Source: Pieris napi
Taxonomy: Eukaryota > Arthropoda > Insecta > Lepidoptera > Pieridae
Assembly (NCBI RefSeq): GCF_905475465.1
Contig: NC_062245.1
Coordinates: forward strand, 9,548,001-9,612,000
Direction: 5' to 3'
DNA length: 64,000 nt
Positions within the stretch are counted from its first letter, which is position 1; the number at the start of each line of letters is the position of its first letter. Shown in pieces: positions 23,113 to 35,348 of the stretch. The notes under the pieces are model-generated. The model was not told where the DNA came from. It searched no databases and saw nothing but the letters and a program-made list of their open reading frames with translations. The translations under genes were made by a program, and so were the position numbers.

Positions 23113-26010
23113 GTGCTTAGATATCACTTGTTTTGTATGCATTAATACCACAAAATTCATTAGCGATATAAGGTGTCTTTCTTAAGAGCATCCTATTAAA
23201 TATTTTATTAAATATTCAATTTTTGATTTTAATAGCTACAAACTTATCAACTCGTCGTAAAATCACGCAAACGTATCACTTCCCGGAAACTGCACCTGTC
23301 ATCTTGAAATAACTCGAAATCAACAGTTATTGAGAGGTTTTGTACACACTGACCTCTATCTACTGGCCCAATGTGCATTCCGTTTTCTGTGTTTATCTTT
23401 GAAAACGTTTCATGAAATCTTATATTACAAAATTAAAACATTAATTTTTGGTTTGTATTAAACGAATTTATAATAGATATAGAATAGAGAATAGAAATAT
23501 TCCTATTAGGTTCCACGTGTGTATTTTCTTTATAATAGAGATTCTTATGATAATTGCAATAGTATTAAAAGGTTGTCGGAAAAGTAAATCAGCCGTCTAG
23601 AAAAATTTAATTAAAAATATTTTGAAAAACTATTTAAAATAAAAATTCGTTTTAAGTTGATTGTTTTATAAAGGAACAAACCCTGGTAAGCTCCATGAGT
23701 TGGTTAGTACCAGTGTCTGTACGGGGGTCTTTGGTGCGAACACACAAGGCTAATCTGCGTATAAAACGTTACACAAACATATCACACGTATACGTTGGGT
23801 AATGTTGAAAGGTCGATTAATGTTTACATGACATTACCCCGGCCTCGAGGGGTCAACACAGTGAAGTTAAATCACTTATCACACTGCGTAATTAAATTAA
23901 TTTAAGCTGCGTTTAAGGCACAATTAGCCTTCCTTGGTCTTTATCTAGTATCATTATGGCTCAATATATAATTTTCTTAAAGTACCCATAAGCTTTATAT
24001 GGGAACTTAAGTATATAACTATATATATGTAGTTGTCACAAAGTTGATATTTTTAAAACATTAACTTCGATCCGAACCATACCGAATTTCATTTTAATAA
24101 AATTTATACCTAAATTAAAGCTACCATATAAACTGATACGCATACTGAATAAGGTTTCAACGGGTTTTAGCATTTTTATTCGGTGGTATATTGAAAGACG
24201 GGTCACCGCCCTCCACTTCCATTTGACAAAAGCAAATAAATCGTATCACCACACGTCCCGGCTACCGCTATATCACCCGCAGCGAAATGCGGAAGTCAAG
24301 ATTTGGAGCCTTCCTTAACTCTTTGTACATCATAAGGCGTCCAGCGGACGCCTCTACTCTCAACAGTTAAAATAGAAATAAGAAAAGTCATGTAATAAAG
24401 AACATGTTATACAAAGTCCAGTTAAGTTAAAGTGAAGTTAAGTTAAAGTTAAGTTAATGTTAAGTTAAATTGCTTCTTTATACTATTTAATCAAGTAAAA
24501 GTAATCCTTGAACTTTGCCTCGTTTTATTTTAGATCGTAACCAAACATATTTCTAAATCTTAAAGCTTTATACTGCAAAAATGAACACATGACATAGCTA
24601 GATGGAATAAGAAGTTTCACAATAGTGTTATCGTGTGCTCAGCGATAAGGTCCTGAGAGCAAACGTTGTGAAACTGGGACGAAGGCTGTTACTCGTGTTT
24701 GTTTTTAGCAATATGTTACATTTCGATATACCATCTATAATATTACATGAAAAAGAAAAGAAGAAAGAAACAAATGACGAACAATTACATTTGCACATTT
24801 ATACGTGCGTTCTTTCTTTTATACTAGCACGAATTTTAACTATGAAAAGGAACTTTATGCAAAAAACCCCAAAATATAAATTCTTTGACACGATCGCAAG
24901 CAATAGAATCAACAAAACATTAACTTTTTTCAAACAATATACGTCTCTATATCTCAAACATAAAGTCTAGATTTGCAGGAGGGGGCATTTCGTTGCAGCG
25001 TGGGAACAGTAAAGCAAAAATGCGACAATGCTCTTTTGTGCGAGACTCTATTTCTCAGTACGCCAGTACGTAACAAAGCTTATTCGTGACAGTACATCAT
25101 GAATGAGATGAAAAATTTTATTATACTTTAAAACAATATTCCTCGGGTTATTGTCTTGAAACGCTGACCTAGTTTATAATCGCCATTTTCCGGAGCGTCG
25201 GCATTCTTATGCGGCCTATATATTATGCAAAACAAGTTTATGATCAAATTAAAACACCAAATGTGTGTCAAATACAGGATTATTCCGAGACAACAATTTT
25301 GGTCCAACCGTCTGTAATAAAAAACAATCAATGGCAAGTTACTGACCTCCACTTTTAGCGTAACTTTATCAATATTCGAAAATATTAAATGATTAAATTG
25401 ATTAAAACTTTTGAAATTGTCTCTGCTCAAAGACATCATTTAACGTGACGCTTTAGCCTAACTTAAGACTACTAATTTAAAATATTTTACATACGAAAGT
25501 GTCCAATAACACTACTTACAGCCTCTATTAAGGGAAAAACACTGTTCTTATGTAGTACAAATCTATAATAAACTACAAATATTAGCTCTGAATATAAACG
25601 TTACACTATTTCTATGCCAATCCTATAAAAGACAACGAGATGACTAGCTTCGCGCCAATTAACAACTTGCCAACTTTCCGAGCCGTTTCGAGGCCAATAG
25701 CTTCTCAAATCACTTCGACGTTTTCGGTACACTTTCGCGAACTTATATTTGTCGATCAATGAACATTGAACACTTTCAAATGTCCAGTACTTGAGAAATG
25801 GCTTTCAAAATATGCAAGTTGCACGGTGAAGTCTTGACTAAAGACTCGACTCTGAATTCTTGTAATTCCTCTTTCGAAAGAGCATTACAGTAGTACTGTA
25901 CTACTATACACTCTACGACTGTTCTGATAAATTGCTTATCGAAGATTCTCGAATATTACTCTTTATTAGCTGAAAATCATTTATTTATTTAAGGTTCAAG
26001 GCAAAAACAA
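23113..26010. other. Unique DNA, no gene; two GC-richer blocks
   Basis: Blocks at 23680-23900 and 24180-24365 are richer in GC and look less repetitive than their flanks; they may be conserved non-coding DNA. Open frames at 24635-24970 (+) and 25439-25128 (-) lack family resemblance or signs of splicing and are treated as chance. Confidence 0.3.
24419..24472. repeat. Short imperfect tandem repeat of AAGTTA units
   Basis: The segment consists of AAGTTAAGTTAAAGT-type units with small variations (about 5-6 bp core, about 16 bp higher-order period). A simple slippage repeat. Confidence 0.8.
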
Positions 26011-26063
26011 GTAACGGGGCCTTATTTATCGCTAAGAAGCGATCTCTTTCAGGCAACCCTAGT
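26011..26063 (+). repeat. Interspersed repeat scrap (family C)
   Basis: GGGGCCTTATTTATCGCTAA followed by GAAGCGATCTCTTTCAGGCA matches the better-defined core of the family also seen at 18665 and 41501. Probable non-LTR 3' UTR remnant; no coding part is present. Confidence 0.55.
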
Positions 26064-27133
26064 GAGGAAAACAACTGAACAAAAGCAATACTAAGGGTCA
26101 AAAATCGATATAATTTCTCGCGAGAAACAATTGCCAATGCAATACACATAACATATCACTGACCTTACAAATCCACTTTTAAAACGTGCGAAATGATTTT
26201 ATCACTTAATATGTTTGCTCAAGTATTCTCACACACCTAATGAATAATCGCAGAACTAAAATCTAGTTTTACAAGCTGTAAAATTAATAGATGCAACTGA
26301 TTCGCGGTTTCACTGTTATTTTAATTGCAACAGCGTGAAATTAATTTGAATGGTGGTCGTGAGAGCTTTTGGGCGATAAATTTAAGGAAACACAACATGT
26401 AACATTATGAAAACGTGTTTCGTATTTGTTCTAAGACATTTGTTTTGATATATTTAAGAATACATTTATTTAATAAAAGCTGCTATTAACTCTATTTATA
26501 TTTTTGAGCTTGTCTTAATTTGGATGGCAGGCCTTGGTATAACATAATTTCAGTTCAAAGATGCTTTATTTCTCAAAGAATTACATTCACTTAGAGAATT
26601 TACATTTAAGGTAGGTCAGTTGCGTAAATTGTGTTATCAAATGATTATAAATTCAGCTATATAAATTAAAAATATTAGTTGATCTTATTAAAATATAAAC
26701 TATGTAATTTTGGTATAAAAAACTAATGGACAAGAGTCCTACTATCCGTAAAATATTTAACTAACAATTTTGTGGGTGCCAGAATATTATATTAGCAAAG
26801 TAACAACTAACCACGCACACTTCTTTGATTTCCGTCCTACTACTTACCTATATGGCCTCTGATACAAGAACGTCTAAAACGGTCCGTTTATTCAAATTAT
26901 TCGCGCTCGTTAGCGTACGGGACCCGCGATGAGTCACAGTAATCACCGAAACCGTTGCTTATAAAAATTCAAACACGTTTCGCCAGACAAACCGACGTCC
27001 AGCCGCTAATTGGCATCTTTATATGCGGGCTCCATTCTGAGATACTGTCTGAGGGTAGGGCTGTCAAATGTCAGGACGCATCAATGAAAACAATGTGCCA
27101 TCCAAGACGGGAGCTATAATGCTATGCAATGGT
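26064..27133. other. No gene recognised
   Basis: Unique sequence. Around 26890-27060 GC rises, with an AP-1-like TGAGTCA (26932-26938) and a TTATAAAAAT string, but there is no exon or transcript evidence. Confidence 0.3.
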
Positions 27134-27502
27134 CTTTTTTTTAATAGAACAGGGGGCAAACGGGCAGGAGGCTCATCTGATGTTAAGTGATACCGCCGCC
27201 TATGGACACTAGATGCCAGAGAGCTCGCGAGTGCGTTGCTGGCCCTTTAAGAATTGGTACGCTCTTTTCTTGATGGATCGTAAGTCGAATTGGTTCAGAA
27301 ATACTTCAGTGGGCAGCTGGTTCCACATAGTGGTGGCGCGCGGCAAAAACTGCCTGAAAAAAACGCTCAATTGTGGAACGAGGTGTGGTGGAATTGAAAT
27401 TTTGTATCCTGCCTCGACGTCCGATGATGAAACTCAGCAGGTATTAATCCGAACAACTACTCTGAACACTTACTGTGGTAAATGCGGAAGAAGATGCAGA
27501 AT
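27134..27502 (-). mobile_element. Jockey-like LINE, 3' end with poly(A) (copy f)
   Basis: Best-preserved copy of the family. The minus strand reads FLPRATTMWNQLPTEVFLNQ, then FDLRSIKKRAYQFLKGQQRT, and stops at a TAG soon after RELSGI. A 3' UTR (TGAGCCTCCTGCCCGTTTGC) and an A-rich end (ATTAAAAAAAAG) lie near 27134. Upstream, the FHHRTSRQDTKF stretch is still visible but frameshifted. It is 5'-truncated at about 27502. A plus-strand open frame over this segment is antisense noise. Confidence 0.88.
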
Positions 27503-30394
27503 TTTAGACACTTTTGAAATAAATTTAGAAGAACCTCCAGATTCTTGTACTAAGGAGTATAGATATAAATGATCTCATAACTCTACTCAACCAATTTCAG
27601 CAATAAATGCAACCAAAATGCAGCACGCAGCAATTACCAGCTCATAATAACTAAATAATGCATTTCTTATAATATCCAACCGAAAAGGTCACGCATTTTG
27701 ACAACCCTGACAAAACAAACAACATACTGGTCAAACGAGACGTTATTGTCAACGAAATGTTTTCGTTCTGAAATCTGAATTAGTTTTATGTCCCACATAC
27801 AAAAAGTATACAATAACTGGTTAAGACGGAGTTCTCGAATGTCACAAAGGCATGCCGCACCTTTATCATTCTTAAATTTTATTTCGTCAGTTTTTGTACT
27901 ATTAGCATTTTATTCACGAATCCAACAACAACCTTACGCATTTGTAATAATTCCTACTTAATAATAAGCTAAGAAATGTACTAGTATTATATTCATTTCA
28001 TTTAATAAATTTAATTTGTGTGACTTCGAATATTTCATTTATAGGAATGGATAAAAAATCCTAATTTCTCATTTCAACTTTTACCACAGAACGTGGTATC
28101 ATTAGATTTATCAATCACATTAAATATTTTATTTCAAAAAAATACAATCTTGTCCTAACAGGTGAAATAAAAACAAACAAATAAATTAATTAGGAAATGC
28201 TTCCACCGTTAATGGTACACACCCTGCCACAATGACCAATCTTTTAAATTTGTTATAATTTTCTTATTATTATTACTACTACGTAGGTTAAAAAATTGTA
28301 AATACTGTATGTTGTGTATTAGGAAAATCAAGCTAAAGAATATTTATAAAATAAAAAAAATATTTAACTATTATAGGCACAGATATAAATTAGACGCAAA
28401 TAGTAAAACTGTTGTCGGACAATAAAGTTCGTGAACCTATGTAATTCGTTGACTAATGTAATACAGGGAATATGGCGCATATTTATTTTATAAAAGAATA
28501 GTACTAATAGATAATATAATCTGACTTATAAAATATGCCATTATTTACTATCAAGAAACCTGCTATACACGATATGTTGTTAATATGAATAAAAAACTGG
28601 TAGAAATTGGAGACGACAGGCAATTAGCGGAGTCACTTCCTCTTTGAATAAACGCTGACACTCCCACCCGCCCACAACACACTACTTCTATTAACTGGCT
28701 TTCCACATAATTGCTATAATCGTCATGTTTTATGACAAGCAATCTATAACAGAGATTTGTTTGCCGATTTGTTTACTCTTCAAGAGTAATTTGCATTTGC
28801 AGTACATAATTCTCCTAGTTTTGTTCTTAATGGTCTTTACGAGATATAAACATAAGCACGAGGGTAGCCGCTCTCCGCAGTTACTTAAAAAAAAATTTTT
28901 TTCTTATACGAGCCTACGGAAATCCTTAAAAGGCAGCTGCAGCCCATGAACACTTTAGTCGAACGCACCCAGCGTTGGGGCCTTTAAGAGAGGAGCCTTT
29001 TTTGAAAGACCACAACTGGGAGTCAAAACCAAAACACGCCAGTTCGTAAAAAGAAATGACTATAAAGCGGAAAATTTCACCTCATCGGCGGCGCGGATGA
29101 AACTAAGAATTATTTCTATGGTAATGTACCTATATTCTTTAAACAATAATTTATTGAGAATATTAAGCAAAACTATCATCATGATATACAAAAAAATAGC
29201 TCGTATTTTAATTTTCAAAGACATCCAATGAGAAAATGGAAATGCAGTAAATGCAAACAGTCTTGACACTTGACATCAAGTATCAATGTCAGTAGGTCGA
29301 CAGAGGCCGTTGCTTTACAACATTCGGCAAAGAATCGATGTAACGCTAACAACTAACGGATAACTTGTAAACGAGGACACTGATTCATTAATGCAAACTT
29401 TTGCTTTAGCAATTGTTAGCCAAATGCAACTGTATTTTCAGTTTCGCGAGTCGAAACTTACCGCTAACTGACTACCGTCACAAAGGTATTGAATTTTGAC
29501 ATAAGAGCGTCATAAACCATAGTACGTAAGTATCGACTCATGTTGAATGAGGAAGAGTTTAGTAGATATTTATATTGTTTTTTTTTTGGTCACTTTTATT
29601 GTTTGCCAATATTGCGTCAAATGTCTAAATAAAGCTAATAAATAAAAGCAATATCATTCGAAATTCTTTTGCGATAAATATTAAAATAAACGGTAACGAA
29701 AGCTTTAATATCATTGGAAGAGTATCGTGAACGTAAGAAGAAAAAAAAAACAGGAATCTTTCACCCGTCTAATTAGATCAAAAACACTGGAATTTCGACT
29801 TAGGTACAAGTTTATTAGTAAGCAAAAAATATATAGGCTAATTATAATACAAACGCATATTTTCTATACCTCTAGTTTCTTCACTATGTGCTTTAAGAAC
29901 TAAGGATAAAGAGAGTCGAGACTTAACGCGAACTAAGTCACGAGTCGTAACAGGAGTTATCTCGTATATCAAAATGCAATACGTTTATGCCATACGGAAG
30001 ACATAATTCGCGCTAGACATTCACTTACCCTTAGTAATAGGGGCGGTGGTAAATATGCAGTACAATACAAGTTCATAACATAAGTTACATAGCATAGTTG
30101 AATTTGTCAATAAGAGCGTTACGGTCATTCCAAAACGGTGCCAAATATTCAGGAAATTAGCATAACCTTAATAACATAGAATACTCACTTAACCTTTGAC
30201 TCATGATCGATAAATATATGAGGGTTAATCACCTGTATTATTGCGAGTATAGGTTAAATGTTTATGGGTTGATATATCAATAAATTGGTGATATACTAAA
30301 CGGTTGACCTACTTAAGTATTGCACTATCCTTGTTTTTTGTTTGCACGGCAAAAGAATAGAACTCCCTGCAGCTGCTTTTTTTAAAGAAAATTA
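27503..30394. other. Unique DNA, nothing recognised
   Basis: About 2.9 kb of AT-rich sequence without identifiable repeat or exon. Open frames at 28725-28949 (+) and 29269-29060 (-) are short and unlike known families. Confidence 0.4.
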
Positions 30395-30600
30395 TAAGTT
30401 GGCGCTGTCCAAGAGAAGGGCAAGTACTATAACGGCCTGTTGGTAGAAGGAAGAAATCATGGCTTCGCACCGTTAGGGAGTGGACGGGTATTGCAACTGC
30501 GGAAGAGTTGCTGCATCTGGCACTGGACAAGATACGCTTCAAGAGACTAACGGCCAACCTCCAGTAATGGCGAGGCACTAAAAGAAGAAGAGAAGGGCAT
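30395..30600 (+). mobile_element. LINE 3' end (second family), 5'-truncated
   Basis: An open frame at 30443-30567 reads GRRKKSWLRTVREWTGIATA..., continuing to FKRLTANLQ and TAA. This resembles the C-terminus shared by many insect LINE reverse transcriptases (RKKSWLRN-REW..., ending in ANLR). The tail after the stop is an AAG-rich run (AAAAGAAGAAGAGAAG), which fits the simple-repeat tails of these elements. Upstream limits are approximate. Confidence 0.7.
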
Positions 30601-31515
30601 GGGCATATTTTAGGCAGACGTAACTAAGCACCTTCGCAGTCAAACACCTGTCTTTCTAGAACCTGGATATATTGCTTAATCTACCTACTTCCATACAGCT
30701 GCAAATAACGACATCATTTAGCAATCTCATTTATAAAGCGATGTCAGTCTAAATTTCCTTATTGGTACCTAAGTACTAAAGTTCAGCCTTATAGAGTAGC
30801 GGCGAGAATATATTAGAATTATTAATAAGAACCACAAAACATGATAGAAAACTTGTACCCTGACCATAATTAAACAGTAAAAGTAATATATTCAAATCAC
30901 AGACATCGGCCTCCTAATAGTGTCTAAGTAGGTGCTATTATGGCTAATTGTCGACATAAAACATGACCATGCCTATTATTACACTACGTACAGAAGCCTT
31001 ATAAAGAAACATGTTCATTCAAATACAAATGCACTCCCACAAACACTTTTCATATTACCAAATAACTTCACGTCATTCACAGATATACAAACATACTTTA
31101 AGCTCTAGAGAGAATCTTTCAATTCTCTCAACTATAAGTATTACCACTATAGTAATAATTTATTAATTATTTAACTTCATGTAATAAAATGTAACCAAGA
31201 AATAACCGGGCCTAATCAAATAGATCGACCGAGCGAAATAAGCAAATCTGTAGAAAAGCTGTGGTTTTATAACTAAATTAATACCTACAAAATATTTACC
31301 AATTACCCACATAACCTCATTAACAAGTAACAACAACCGTTAATCGTGCAAATTAGTCACTCAAAACACAGATAAATTTGTTCGATGATAGAAGCAATCT
31401 GAACGAATATAAAACTGTTAACTCTGATTTTTATATTCACAAAAGTACGGAAAACTAAAAGCCTAATAAAAAATCTTTACATTATCAATAATAAAAAACT
31501 TGTACTACAACCCTT
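30601..31515. other. No gene or named repeat
   Basis: AT-rich unique sequence without open frames of note. Confidence 0.4.
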
Positions 31516-31733
31516 GGTTGTCCCAGATTTTATGTAACTGTTTCGTGATATTTTTTTACAAATATGTATACATGTAGACATGGCAGGCCTGACAAAACCC
31601 GTCGACTATTTGGGCATGTCGATGTTTTCGTTCATCCTACGCTGTCTTGAAGTCTATTGGTTCACAACTGGGGATCGAAACTACGACCTCAGGGGATGAG
31701 AGCAGCACGTTTATATGTGGCCAACACATGTGG
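31516..31733 (-). mobile_element. tRNA-derived SINE, degenerate
   Basis: Minus strand retains the B-box region (GTTTCGATCCCCAGTTGTGA, 31662-31681), the CATCGACATGCCC...GTCGAC body in worn form and the ACGAAACAGTTACATAAAATC end. The A-box side runs into a local duplication of ACATGTGGCCAAC near 31717-31738. Confidence 0.65.
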
Positions 31734-32710
31734 CCAACAATCCACCTATAAAAGAGGGTCAAATCCAACGGCCCAGATGATGACCACTTAAAAATTCAAT
31801 CCAAAGTTTATCCAACGAACCGTAAGAAATTACTCAGCCAACAAATCGGTATGCGACCTTGTAATTGTATTCTAATCGCGAGTAAAATATTTCTATTGTA
31901 TAAACATTCACTGTTTCGAGGACAGGCTGGCATTTTACGTCTCTATCTTAGAATTATCCTGTCGTTATAAATTATGGGCGCACCTACAATTATGTACTCT
32001 TTAGATGTTAGATATCGTTATTGGCTAATTGAGACGGTTAGATCTGCGTAAATGCTCTATGGCTGAACATAAAGTGCTTCACTATAATTTATGGCAATAT
32101 AACTCTACATGTCATAAGGAAAACGTTTCGTCCATTGTCAACATCATTACTCATACATTAGACTTAAGACCTTAGGGTTTTCTTAATATGCTGTATGCAC
32201 ACTAAATAAACAAAATAGAAGAAGACAACGATTATGCCAACAGGTCGTATTTGCACACACCGGTCATATATATGTGTCGCTGTTTAACATGCGAAACGAT
32301 TGTCCCATAGTTTTTTTAATAATTTTAAGAAAAAATCTAAAATTTTATAAGGCATAGTCAAATGTAATGTCTTTAACACTTTTTACAGCATTCATTGATA
32401 TTTATTTTAATCGAGCGTCCCTATTTTTTAATTAGTCGCGCATAAATACGATTTGATAGATTGGCTTACAAATTGGTTTTAAACTGATCCTATTCAAAGA
32501 CATTAAATCTTCTAAAATTGCACACTCATAAACAAATCAAACCGAAAAAGTTCACCCTGATTTATCGAAACCAGTCCACCTCGTGTTTTCAAGTGCGTGT
32601 GAAGGGCAATGTGTCACTGGGCAGATGTTTTCAACTAAACGTTTAAAATTTTGCTTTTCAAGGTAACAAATAACGACCTTAGTGCATCAGCTGTCTCATT
32701 TGTAATCACT
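31734..32710. other. Unique DNA left of the Harbinger element
   Basis: No gene or repeat is recognised up to the TAA target duplication at 32711. Confidence 0.4.
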
Positions 32711-32713
32711 TAA

Positions 32714-32753
32714 AGCCGCATTTATATTTATCTGACGTGTTGTGTTGTGATGC
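32714..32753 (+). repeat. Left terminal inverted repeat of Harbinger
   Basis: Starts AGCCGCATTTATATTTATC and continues with TGACGTGTTGTGTTGTGATG. It differs from the right end only at positions 10 and 12 (T here, C there). It is the expected transposase binding and cleavage site. Confidence 0.96.
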
Positions 32754-32795
32754 TCTCTGTCGTGATGGCTACTGTTCACATTGATATGACGTGTT

Positions 32796-34950
32796 ATGAT
32801 GCATTATGACGGTTTTTTGTATCAGTTCCGTCTTGACTCCCAGAGAGTTCACACATTTGCAATGTTTTTTCAAGAATCATCCGATTCAGATTCAGATTTT
32901 GAAGAAGAGTTGGAATTATTGGCGTTGGCAACGCTTCTAACTAAACAAAGAAAAAGAAGAAGATATTGGATACATCCCGTAAATAGAAAAAGAGAGAGCA
33001 GAGGCGAGTTTCATTGTCTCGTTAAAGAGCTTGAGAGTGATGCAGAAAAATTTCATCAGTATTTTAGAATGTCTAAGGCACAGTTTGAGGAAATTCATCG
33101 TTTGATTGAAGAAGACATCAACAAAATACGGACAAAATTTCGTAAACCTATTGGAACAAAAGAAAGACTTGCAGTATGTTTAAGGTAAGATTTTTATTTT
33201 TCATATAAATCAATTATCTTCCTCAGAAAATTGTATGTCTGAATAATATGCCGAGAGACGAGAATCCTGTTGTTCCGAATCCAATGTCGATGCTTCCATT
33301 GGTGCTGTGAATGTCGGTGTGTAGGCGAAGGTTGATGTACTGGGGAATGACGGCATGGATGTGGATGTGTGATCGGGTGATTGCAGTCTCTGTTGTTGCG
33401 GCTGAGAAATAATCTGGCGAGTCACATTGATTGGCATTCTGCGGATTTGGTCTTGTGCTTCGAGGATGCGTATTTCGGCTTGTGATATTGCCGTGTGCAA
33501 ATCTAATTTTATTTTGGACTGTTCGAGTTTAGGAAGTTTTTTTAGGGCTTTGCTCATGCTGAGAAAGAATTAGTCAGTTTCATCCATGTCTTTATCCTGG
33601 AGCTTGTTTTGTTGTTTTTGAAGTCGCAAATCATGCGATGATTTCATCAAATCGTATAATTCATGTAAGTTGGTTTTATTGCGTACAGGTCTGCTATAAT
33701 TTGAAGAACTGGATTGTGGTGTTGGTGAGCGGTTATCTAATTGAGATTGAGTGGTATCGGATTCAGATTCTTCTAAATTAATATCAGATTTTACTGAATT
33801 TGGCGGTGACTCAAGATTAGTTACTGTAGCCCGAGATTCTATATACGTCTGTAAAAAATTCATCTGCTCTTCATACTTCCATGGAATTATTGATTTAGCG
33901 GCCTGACCACTTTTTTTATTTTTACGACGTTTCATGGCGTTTACATAGGCATTTCTTAATTTTGTCCACTCATCTTTACATTTATCCGCTGAAACAAAAA
34001 AAAACATATTTAATTTTAATTACAGATTTTTGGCAACTGGAAACTCCTATCGGTCGTTGGCGTTCAGTTATCGCATGGGTTTTTCTACAGTTAAAATCAT
34101 AGTCGAAGAAGTATGTACTGCAATATGGAAGAATTTGGCACCTATTGTAATGCCCAAACCTACTGAACAAACATGGAGAGAGATTGAAAAAGGTTTTGAA
34201 AAGATATGGCATTTCCCAAATTGTCTTGGATCACTGGACGGAAAGCACATTAATTTAATATGTCCAATAAATGCCGGCTCAACTTATTTTAATTACAAAA
34301 ATGAGCATTCGATTGTGTTGCTAGGACTTGTTGACGCCCATTACAGATTTATTATAGTAGATGTAGGGGCATATGGGAGAAATAGTGATGGTGGTATATA
34401 CCAAGAGTCATTAATGGGGAAAATGTTTGAAAATTGTCAGTTAAATGTGCCACCGAATAAACCATTAAGCCAAAATACTGAACCTTTACCTTACACTATT
34501 GTGGCAGATGCGGCATTTCCATTAAAAACCTATTTATTAAAACCATACAGTAAAGTAAAATTAGTTAACTCTGATGCAAACAAAATTTTTAATTATCGTT
34601 TATCGCGTGCTCGCCGCACTGTAGAAAATGCATTCGGTATATTGCGAGCGAGATTTAGAGTGTTTCAAGGACCTTTACAAGTACAGCCGAACATGGCGGA
34701 CAAGATTGTACTTGCTGCTTGCTGCCTCCATAACCTTTTAACTCAAAATACACAAGAAACTGAAGAAATATTGACGGACGAAATTCAGGTTCACAACAGT
34801 GGCTTTGTAGACATTGGCCCTTTACATAGAAATCCATCACAAGAAGCTACTCAAGTTCGCGAAGCGTTTAAAAACTATTTTGTAAGTTCAGAAGGGCAAG
34901 TTCCATGGCAAATTCAAGCTATTAGACAAAGTAGAACTCGGTATAATTAA
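32796..34950 (+). CDS. Harbinger transposase (HARBI1-like, DDE_Tnp_4), two exons
   Basis: Cuts and joins the element's ends. Exons are 32796-33184 and 34026-34950. The donor is AAG|GTAAGA and the acceptor TTACAG|ATTTTT, and joining them gives 437 codons without a stop and restores CLRFLATGNSYRSLAFSYRM (about residues 128-147), a hallmark of HARBI1-like proteins. An acidic-serine patch (about 25-38) and a basic KQRKRRR stretch (about 50-56, possible nuclear signal) precede a helix-turn-helix-like region (about 131-160). Likely catalytic residues are D201 (SLDGKH), D291 (VADAAFP) and E330 (RRTVENAFG). The length fits the family. Met23 (32862) is an alternative start. The intron contains exon 2 of the opposite gene. 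AATAAA overlaps the stop (34950-34955). Confidence 0.93.
33210..33569 (-). pseudogene. BESS-like C-terminal part of the MADF protein, behind a stop
   Basis: Directly after the TAA at 33572-33570 the same frame stays open to a stop at 33212-33210. Its start, FFLSMSKALKKLPKLEQSKI, matches the BESS motif that follows MADF domains in many insect proteins (D-FFLSM--LK-LP). The rest is Gln/Ser/Thr/Pro-rich and ends SEEDN. The continuing similarity across the stop implies one ancestral protein. As it stands this part could only be made by read-through, by an internal start at the Met at 33557, or if an intron removes the stop. Confidence 0.75.
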
Positions 34951-35102
34951 ATAAAAGCACTTTACTTACGAGGTTGTTTCATTTTTTCTCCTATCTCTTC
35001 CCAAATAGCTGCTCTCATAACTTGATCTTTATATTCTTTACATTTTGGATTATAAATCACTTTAAATTGTCTTACGTATTCAATTAGTTGCTCTTCGTCC
35101 AT
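33570..35102 (-). CDS. MADF-domain DNA-binding partner of Harbinger, two exons, truncated
   Basis: In Harbinger elements a Myb/SANT- or MADF-type second protein aids end binding and nuclear import of the transposase. Exon 1 (35102-34970) starts MDEEQLIEYVRQFKVIYNPK and ends in a GTAAGT donor. Exon 2 starts at 33988 after a TTTTTGTTTCAG acceptor and continues with DKCKDEWTKLRNAYVNAMKR. Together they form a classic MADF domain (about residues 5-95, with the conserved IW, W-KLR, Y and W positions). A Ser/Thr-rich linker and a basic coil-like segment follow. The frame ends at TAA 33572-33570 after 183 residues, where relatives continue into a BESS motif. The intron (34969-33989) contains transposase exon 2. 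The loss of BESS may impair protein-protein contacts. Confidence 0.88.
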
Positions 35103-35308
35103 TTCTGACGCGTAATAACACAACACTGGCGCGTGCACACTAGTCTGATGCGGTATGACGTCTCACGGCACCGCCCCCCGCACCTCACCCTTTCTGACGC
35201 GGACCGGGATCGCCTGTGACGCGACACATCAGAAGCCGTCATAACACACCGCATTGAATAAATGTGAACGCTTCCATATTAAATGTATGAAACTGATACC
35301 GTTCTGAT

Positions 35309-35348
35309 GCATCACAACACAACACGTCAGATAAATGTGAATGCGGCT
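35309..35348 (-). repeat. Right terminal inverted repeat of Harbinger
   Basis: Inverted copy of 32714-32753, ending GAATGCGGCT next to the TAA duplication. Two transitions separate the two ends. Confidence 0.96.

Larger units (their letters stand above)
32714..35348 (+). mobile_element. Complete PIF/Harbinger DNA transposon, 2635 bp
   Basis: Terminal inverted repeats at 32714-32753 and 35309-35348 begin AGCCGCATT and match at 38 of 40 positions. Target duplications TAA lie at 32711-32713 and 35349-35351, the TWA type expected of PIF/Harbinger. The element carries both proteins of an autonomous Harbinger: a DDE_4/HARBI1-type transposase on plus and a MADF-type DNA-binding protein on minus, with interlocking exons. 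The near-identical ends, exact duplication and intact transposase frame suggest recent activity. The only visible lesion is a premature stop in the MADF gene. Confidence 0.96.

Noticed and set aside
24635..24970. 111-codon plus-strand frame
   Set aside because: Lys- and Phe-rich product matching AT-rich composition; no motif recognised.
25128..25439. 103-codon minus-strand frame
   Set aside because: No domain or homologue recognised; length is expected by chance in 64 kb.
27213..27572. 119-codon plus-strand open frame
   Set aside because: It is antisense to the jockey-like LINE end on the minus strand, whose WNQLP...KKRAYQ block is the real coding sense; it is open only by chance.
33982..34250. 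Minus-strand frames over transposase exon 2
   Set aside because: Shadows of the transposase coding strand; this DNA is intron for the MADF gene.
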